A DNA stretch of 64,000 nt from Lunularia cruciata (Eukaryota; Streptophyta; Marchantiopsida; Lunulariales; Lunulariaceae): assembly GCA_948567375.1 (NCBI GenBank), contig OX419759.1, positions 52,542,593-52,606,592 of the forward strand, in the 5' to 3' direction. The translations under genes were made by a program, and so were the position numbers. The notes under the pieces are model-generated. The model made no database searches and was not told where the DNA came from. It worked only from the letters and a program-made list of their open reading frames with translations. This document shows positions 59,537 through 64,000 of this stretch, piece by piece; position 1 is the first letter of the stretch, and each line of letters starts with the position of its first letter.

Positions 59537-60312
59537 TGTGGAGACCTTGTTTGCTAGTGTCTTCCGATCTCTCGTCTAATTCCTGTATCGACGTAAGATT
59601 CGTGATCCCTTACCTAGCCAAAGGTAGTTCGACCCCCGCAACTGGTCAAAACCACCTTTCTGCACAATTATAAAAAGAGCGCGTGAGGAATAGCAAGAAG
59701 AAATTTGAATAACGAATCTGAAGTTGATCAGTGTGATTCAATTTAGGTGATGTCATGTATATGCACTTAGACCTATTGGCAAGACCTAGTTCAAACATGT
59801 AAACACCAAGAAAAAACTTCACTTACGTGCAAAGGTGAAGGGTGTGGAGAAGAACTCTCGACTTGTGAGTTGTGATCTGTGATAGCCCACCATTTATACG
59901 TCATTTAGGCGACCTGAAGACTGCAACAGCCTTGTCTTTTCTCCCATACCTTCGTGGTCTGTGTTAGGCATGATCTATCGGAATAAATGTTGACGAACCA
60001 GGAACGCATAACTTTAATGTTAGACTAAGATTTAGAAGGATTCTTGGCATGGAATGAGGCACCGGGGTGGATTCGATGGCTGTTGTGAAGCACTCCTGTA
60101 GATTTTGCATAGTTGCAGCTGAGGTGATAGATTGTTTTGGGTGGCAAGGATGACAGTAAATAGTCCTAAGGGGTAAAGCCCGCATAAGACTTCCTAGATA
60201 TCCTATAGATGACCAGCCATCTAGTCAGAAACAAACAAGCGCTAGTAGGGAACGGGAAACCTTGTATAGTATCTGAGGTCATCCTCAACCGTCGTTGTAT
60301 TAACTTCAACTA

Positions 60313-61920
60313 ACTCATTACCTCCTTCCCCTTATTGCTATGGCTGTCAAAATTATGTGCAAATTCAAATGTAAACTCTGCATATTTTCCAACACTTCTT
60401 GACATTTTCCTCCTCTTCCAAAAATCACTCTCAGCTTCCTTCACCCTTTGCCTTAAATTACTCTCCTTTATGAATATCAGATTTTGCTCCTCAGTGAGTC
60501 CACCTCTCCTAGATGGATCATCATTTACTTCATCACTTAATCATTAATTGGATCTCCATGGAGTTGAGACGGCACTGAGTCAAACTCAAAGGGAGTCATA
60601 TTCTCATCCTCTAGCTCATCTACCATAGGTAAGGCATGGCTAGTGTCCTCCTTGGATACAGGGAATTGAAAGCTGATATGGAGTATTGTGAGATGGGAAG
60701 CAATCCTCATCTCTTAAAAAACTCCCAAGAAACAACATAGCCTCCAACCTCCAAGACTCCTACTTCATCTTCTTATTGCAAGCTTGCAAAATCATCAACA
60801 AATCTATCCTCTCCAACACTTATATTTGCATCTACATCAATATTGGTAATCTTGTCCTCAATTCCCATGGTAATTTCAACAATATCATTCTCATCTCCAA
60901 GAGCCATATTTAAAACTGAAGGAGGAATATATTTCCTTTCCCCCAAACATGATATCCATTTGGTAGTAACGAGGACAACAACAATTCAATTTATTGTCAA
61001 TGACCAACCCTCATTTGATTTCCATTTCAGTGATCTCTCCCCTATGCACTTACTTCTCCCTCCAGCCTCTGGCACAGTTCTCAGTTAATTTTGCACCCTT
61101 CATAGTCTTGAGAAACCCAATACCTAAAGTCATCAAATGATTGGCATATACAAGAATGTTGTGCTCTTTTGCACCACTTGCTACCCATCATCTCCCCTAT
61201 GTATTTTTCTAAAGTGCTCTAAGCCCTTCATATATTCAAGAAGTTGCATATAGTGAGGAGGAATCATACAGAACCAATCATCAAATTGCTGCTATTACTT
61301 TGTTAGTTGGAAAAGATTTGCTGGTGGCTTGAGGAATTTTATCTTCATTTCCTCTACATCTCATCATAGGAGAAGGCACCTTCCTTGGAGGATTCAACAA
61401 ACGAAGCATATTTAGGGGATAAGGTATACAAGACCAGTTATTCATGGGAGGAGGAGGCACTACTAATACCGTTCTCAAAAGACTTAGAAATCTCAAGTTT
61501 GGACTAACATTTTGAGGAATTTGGACAATATGATGGACAAGAAGGTGCACTCACTGATAAAGACTCAGTATGATCTAGACTGTTTTCTAAAAATGTACAT
61601 GTGTTTGGAGGAGCTACAAAGAAAATTGGAGCATAAATAACCATCTATAAATTGCTATATATAGTTGAACCAATTCTATGCAATCAAAGTATCAAGATTA
61701 AAATCTGCAAAGTTTGCATACATATGCTCAAAATCAGCAACAAGAACATCCTTAATTTCTTCATATGCAGCCCAAAGCGGTCTCTATTCTTTGAACATGG
61801 ATGATTGCAAATTGAACTGTGAAATTGAGCTGTGGAAAAAACTATTTTGACTTCTGAATTTGAATCTCAATTTCATTTGCAAGAGGAGAAAATCTATAAT
61901 GAAAGGGTAAAGGCATCTTC
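60313..61920 (-). repeat. R2 repeat (in copy C)
   Basis: Collinear with the R2 copy upstream of the intact peroxidase (21520-23090). Beyond the point where copy B is cut, copy C continues with AAATCTATAATGAAAGGGTA and into the tail region. Confidence 0.65.
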
Positions 61921-61925
61921 AAATT

Positions 61926-62745
61926 TAGGGTTTACCCTAAAACCAAAGCACCCTACATTTGGATCGAGTGAACTCTACATGAAGTCACTGCGATTGGATA
62001 TGATAGATTCTACAAATGAGAGTTTGATGGACTCAGGTATAAACTCTAGATATGAGTCAGTTGTGTGGACGCTGAGTTAAAGTTTGCTTTGAAAACTTGA
62101 GGATGCTAGACTCCACGTTGTAGCCCTTCCAAATCGCGTTTAATGGGCCGGATGTACATGTTACCTGCTATGTGGTGATTTTTATTCTTTTTTCATTGTC
62201 TTTCTGATTTGACACTTGTGGGTTGGTGGTGCGGAGTATAACAAATCAGTTATGATCAAATTATTTTATTTCTATAAGAAACAGGAAAATCTCATAAAGA
62301 TCCGATTCAGAGATAAAAAATACAAAAGAAAATGTCATAATGTAGTTCTTTATTTGGCAAAAAGGATTAAGAATTGAAATTTACGGATGTAGCGGAAGCA
62401 AAGGTGGTTTTAAAGGACTCGTTGGATGTAGCGGAAGCAAAGGTGGTTTTAAAGGACTCGTTGGACTCGCATAAAGAATTCACATTACATAAATTACTCG
62501 TTGGGTACCGGCGCATTGCCATGGCCATAATTTATTGAAGAAGTATTAAGTAAACGAGATACAATGCTCAAATTATATGTTTCATAGTGATAATATCTAA
62601 AAAAATAATCTCTTTTGAAGGATAATATAATCTGTAGCTGTTCCAATCAGATTTTTAGTTGCATGGATATTTATCTTAAATTAGAATCTTATTGATTGAA
62701 ATTCAAGGTAAAGTCTCTCTCCGTATGTTAAACATGTCAACAAAT
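61926..62745 (+). repeat. Shortened family E / M-type tail
   Basis: This matches 35628-36400 of M1. The roughly 1.3 kb that separates R2 from this point in M1 is missing, so R2 is joined directly to TTTGGATCGAG. A plus frame at 61832-62080 crosses this junction (SRLDMIDSTNE-like text), but the same stretch is not open in M1 or M2, so I do not call it a gene. Confidence 0.75.
62385..62462. repeat. 39-bp tandem duplication
   Basis: The unit GGATGTAGCGGAAGCAAAGG... occurs at 62385 and 62424, identical; M1 has one copy at about 36072. Confidence 0.95.
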
Positions 62746-63529
62746 CATTTTGAACTATGGAATGTGCTTATCATGTGCTCACAAGTTTGCCTTCGAGTTG
62801 GATAGCCTTCGCACTATTCAATTCTCACCCCGTTGCTGTCTTGGAGATATGGACATGTTTAAAAAAAAAAGTAATTCATGATCCCATATGGCAGGACTCA
62901 ATTTTACATAAACCGTACGGAGAAAAAAACAAGAAAATATACTCTCTTGTTTGGTTTGGGAAGGGTAATAGTAAATACTAATATTTTCAGACTTAGTTAA
63001 GACTATAGTCCTTTTTTCCTGCTTTGGCCCCTTTATCTTCTCCCACATCAAATACGTATGTAGAAGCTGTCACTTTGAAATATCATCATGAGTGCAAGCA
63101 AAGGATGATACGAACTACAGTATAAGGCTTTTTATGAAATATTCAAGATACTGAAAGTGAAGTTATTATTAAAAGTTTCGCCATGCCTCATTGGAACCAT
63201 GACAATTCAACCAGATTTTCTTTTATTATATGAAAATGTTGGTTTCCTAGACGAAAAATTGTGAAGACATGTAAATAAATAGTAATATAGTTCTTTATTA
63301 TTTGATATTTAACTTAATGGGTAGAAAATGATTCCAAAAGAAAATAATATTACCATAATATTCGATTTCAGAAAAACCAAAACTAAACCAAAACTAAACC
63401 AAAAATCATATAGAACAAAATCATTCAAATTTTCACAATAATAATTCAATTTGAAGATAATAATTTGTTATCAACATCAAAGTTACACTCTTTCCCAAAG
63501 ACGTACCTTCATTCATTGGTATCTGGATA
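62746..63529. other. No recognisable gene
   Basis: Very AT-rich, with a short ACCAAAACTAA direct repeat near 63380. Open frames at 62757-63051 overlap on both strands and match nothing. Confidence 0.45.
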
Positions 63530-64000
63530 TTAATTACTCAATCTGAAGATGTTAATTTGTTGTTAACAAAAACTCATACTCTTTGCCAAAGATGTATGTT
63601 GTATCCTTCCCCTTTGCTATGTCTTCCCAAATAGATCTTTGTCCAAAAAGTTAGTCTTTGTAAGAACATTGTTGTATTACACTCTTTTTCATGGGAGCAC
63701 ACTCACTAGCTAACTATGGGGTCTATGTAGGAGATTGTATCCAAACTATTGTGGATGATTGTACACACTTGCAATCCAAACTGTCAAGAACTTTGACATC
63801 AATTTACCAAACTTCCTTTTGTATTGGGCAGGGAAAGTGCAACTTAATCTACCATCACACATGCACTCTTGGTTTCTGGTCATCATTTCTAGTATCACCA
63901 AGGACAAATAAATAACTTTTTCAATGAAAGAAAATTGAAGCACAATGCACGCTATCATATTGTGGGTTTTGTAACCCATGAAAAAATAAACTAGTGTGGT
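63530..64000 (-). repeat. Inverted partner of 15573-16028, cut by the window end
   Basis: Reverse complement of the segment that borders copy B. Its minus-strand frame at 63979-63746 (MMTRNQECMCDG, QYKRKFGKLMS) parallels the plus frame at 15591-15821. The match runs to the last base of the window, so the true end is unseen. Confidence 0.85.

Larger units (their letters stand above)
54431..61925 (+). repeat. Segmental duplication, copy C
   Basis: The most complete copy: it covers all of A from window position 1 and all of B. It holds the foldback (right arm deleted at about 54838), the coding-like segment, a broken peroxidase, the upstream region and an R2 repeat, then continues into the shortened family E tail. 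It differs from B by scattered substitutions and small indels. Confidence 0.95.

Noticed and set aside
61832-62080. 82-codon plus frame running from R2 into the E tail
   Set aside because: It crosses a deletion junction specific to copy C; the corresponding stretches in M1 and M2 are not open.
1-64000. CRISPR arrays, rRNA, tRNA genes, organellar or viral insertions
   Set aside because: No regularly spaced repeats, no rRNA-like blocks, no tRNA fold and no viral gene motif was seen on reading both strands; absence by eye is not proof.

Overview
This looks like nuclear DNA of a land plant. It is AT-rich, dominated by decayed retrotransposons and nested repeats, and holds two kinds of plant gene: a class III (secretory) peroxidase with the classic four-exon layout, and a LOB-domain (LBD) transcription factor gene. 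The species cannot be told from the sequence. I see no bacterial, organellar, rRNA, tRNA or CRISPR signal.

The main architecture is a segmental duplication seen three times in the same orientation: copy A (1-2458, truncated), copy B (about 16029-23090) and copy C (about 54431-61925). B and C each carry a class III peroxidase on the minus strand. The B gene (18932-20743) is intact: four exons join into 990 bp, giving 329 residues. The C gene (57721-59536) differs little, but a 2-bp deletion inside the distal-histidine motif breaks its frame. Upstream of both peroxidases sits the same repeat (family R2), so R2 was already there when the segment duplicated.

The only other convincing gene is the LBD gene at 51545, in the least repetitive part of the window (about 50.0-54.4 kb). 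Its frame stays open for another 141 codons after a single TGA, and a short GT-AG intron of 63 or 78 nt would remove that stop.

The rest is repeats. Copia-1 (4326-8232, minus) has short diverged LTRs, a polypurine tract and degenerate gag-IN-RT-RH. Copia-2 (29058-32268, plus) has a 5' LTR candidate, an exact TGGTATCAGAGC primer site and gag-PR-IN-RT, truncated in RT; the missing RT/RNase H end survives at 40255-41225. Families are named here: G (8.7-13 kb), R3 (14.1, 23.1 and 45.4 kb), R5 (24.6 and 47.6 kb), D (24.9-27.7 and 37.4-40.3 kb), R2 (21.5, 32.3, 41.2 and 60.3 kb), E (gene-like sequence at 25.9-28.6 kb with internally shortened relatives elsewhere), an M1/M2 duplication (32.1-36.0 and 40.3-45.3 kb), and an inverted pair at 15.6 and 63.5 kb. 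Several very recent short tandem duplications (37 to 580 bp) are scattered through it.

All repeat boundaries were found by eye and are good to roughly tens of bases. No new system with a clear function was found. The items most worth testing are the interrupted LBD frame, the long foldback in copy A, the E family, and the two unidentified conserved coding-like segments.
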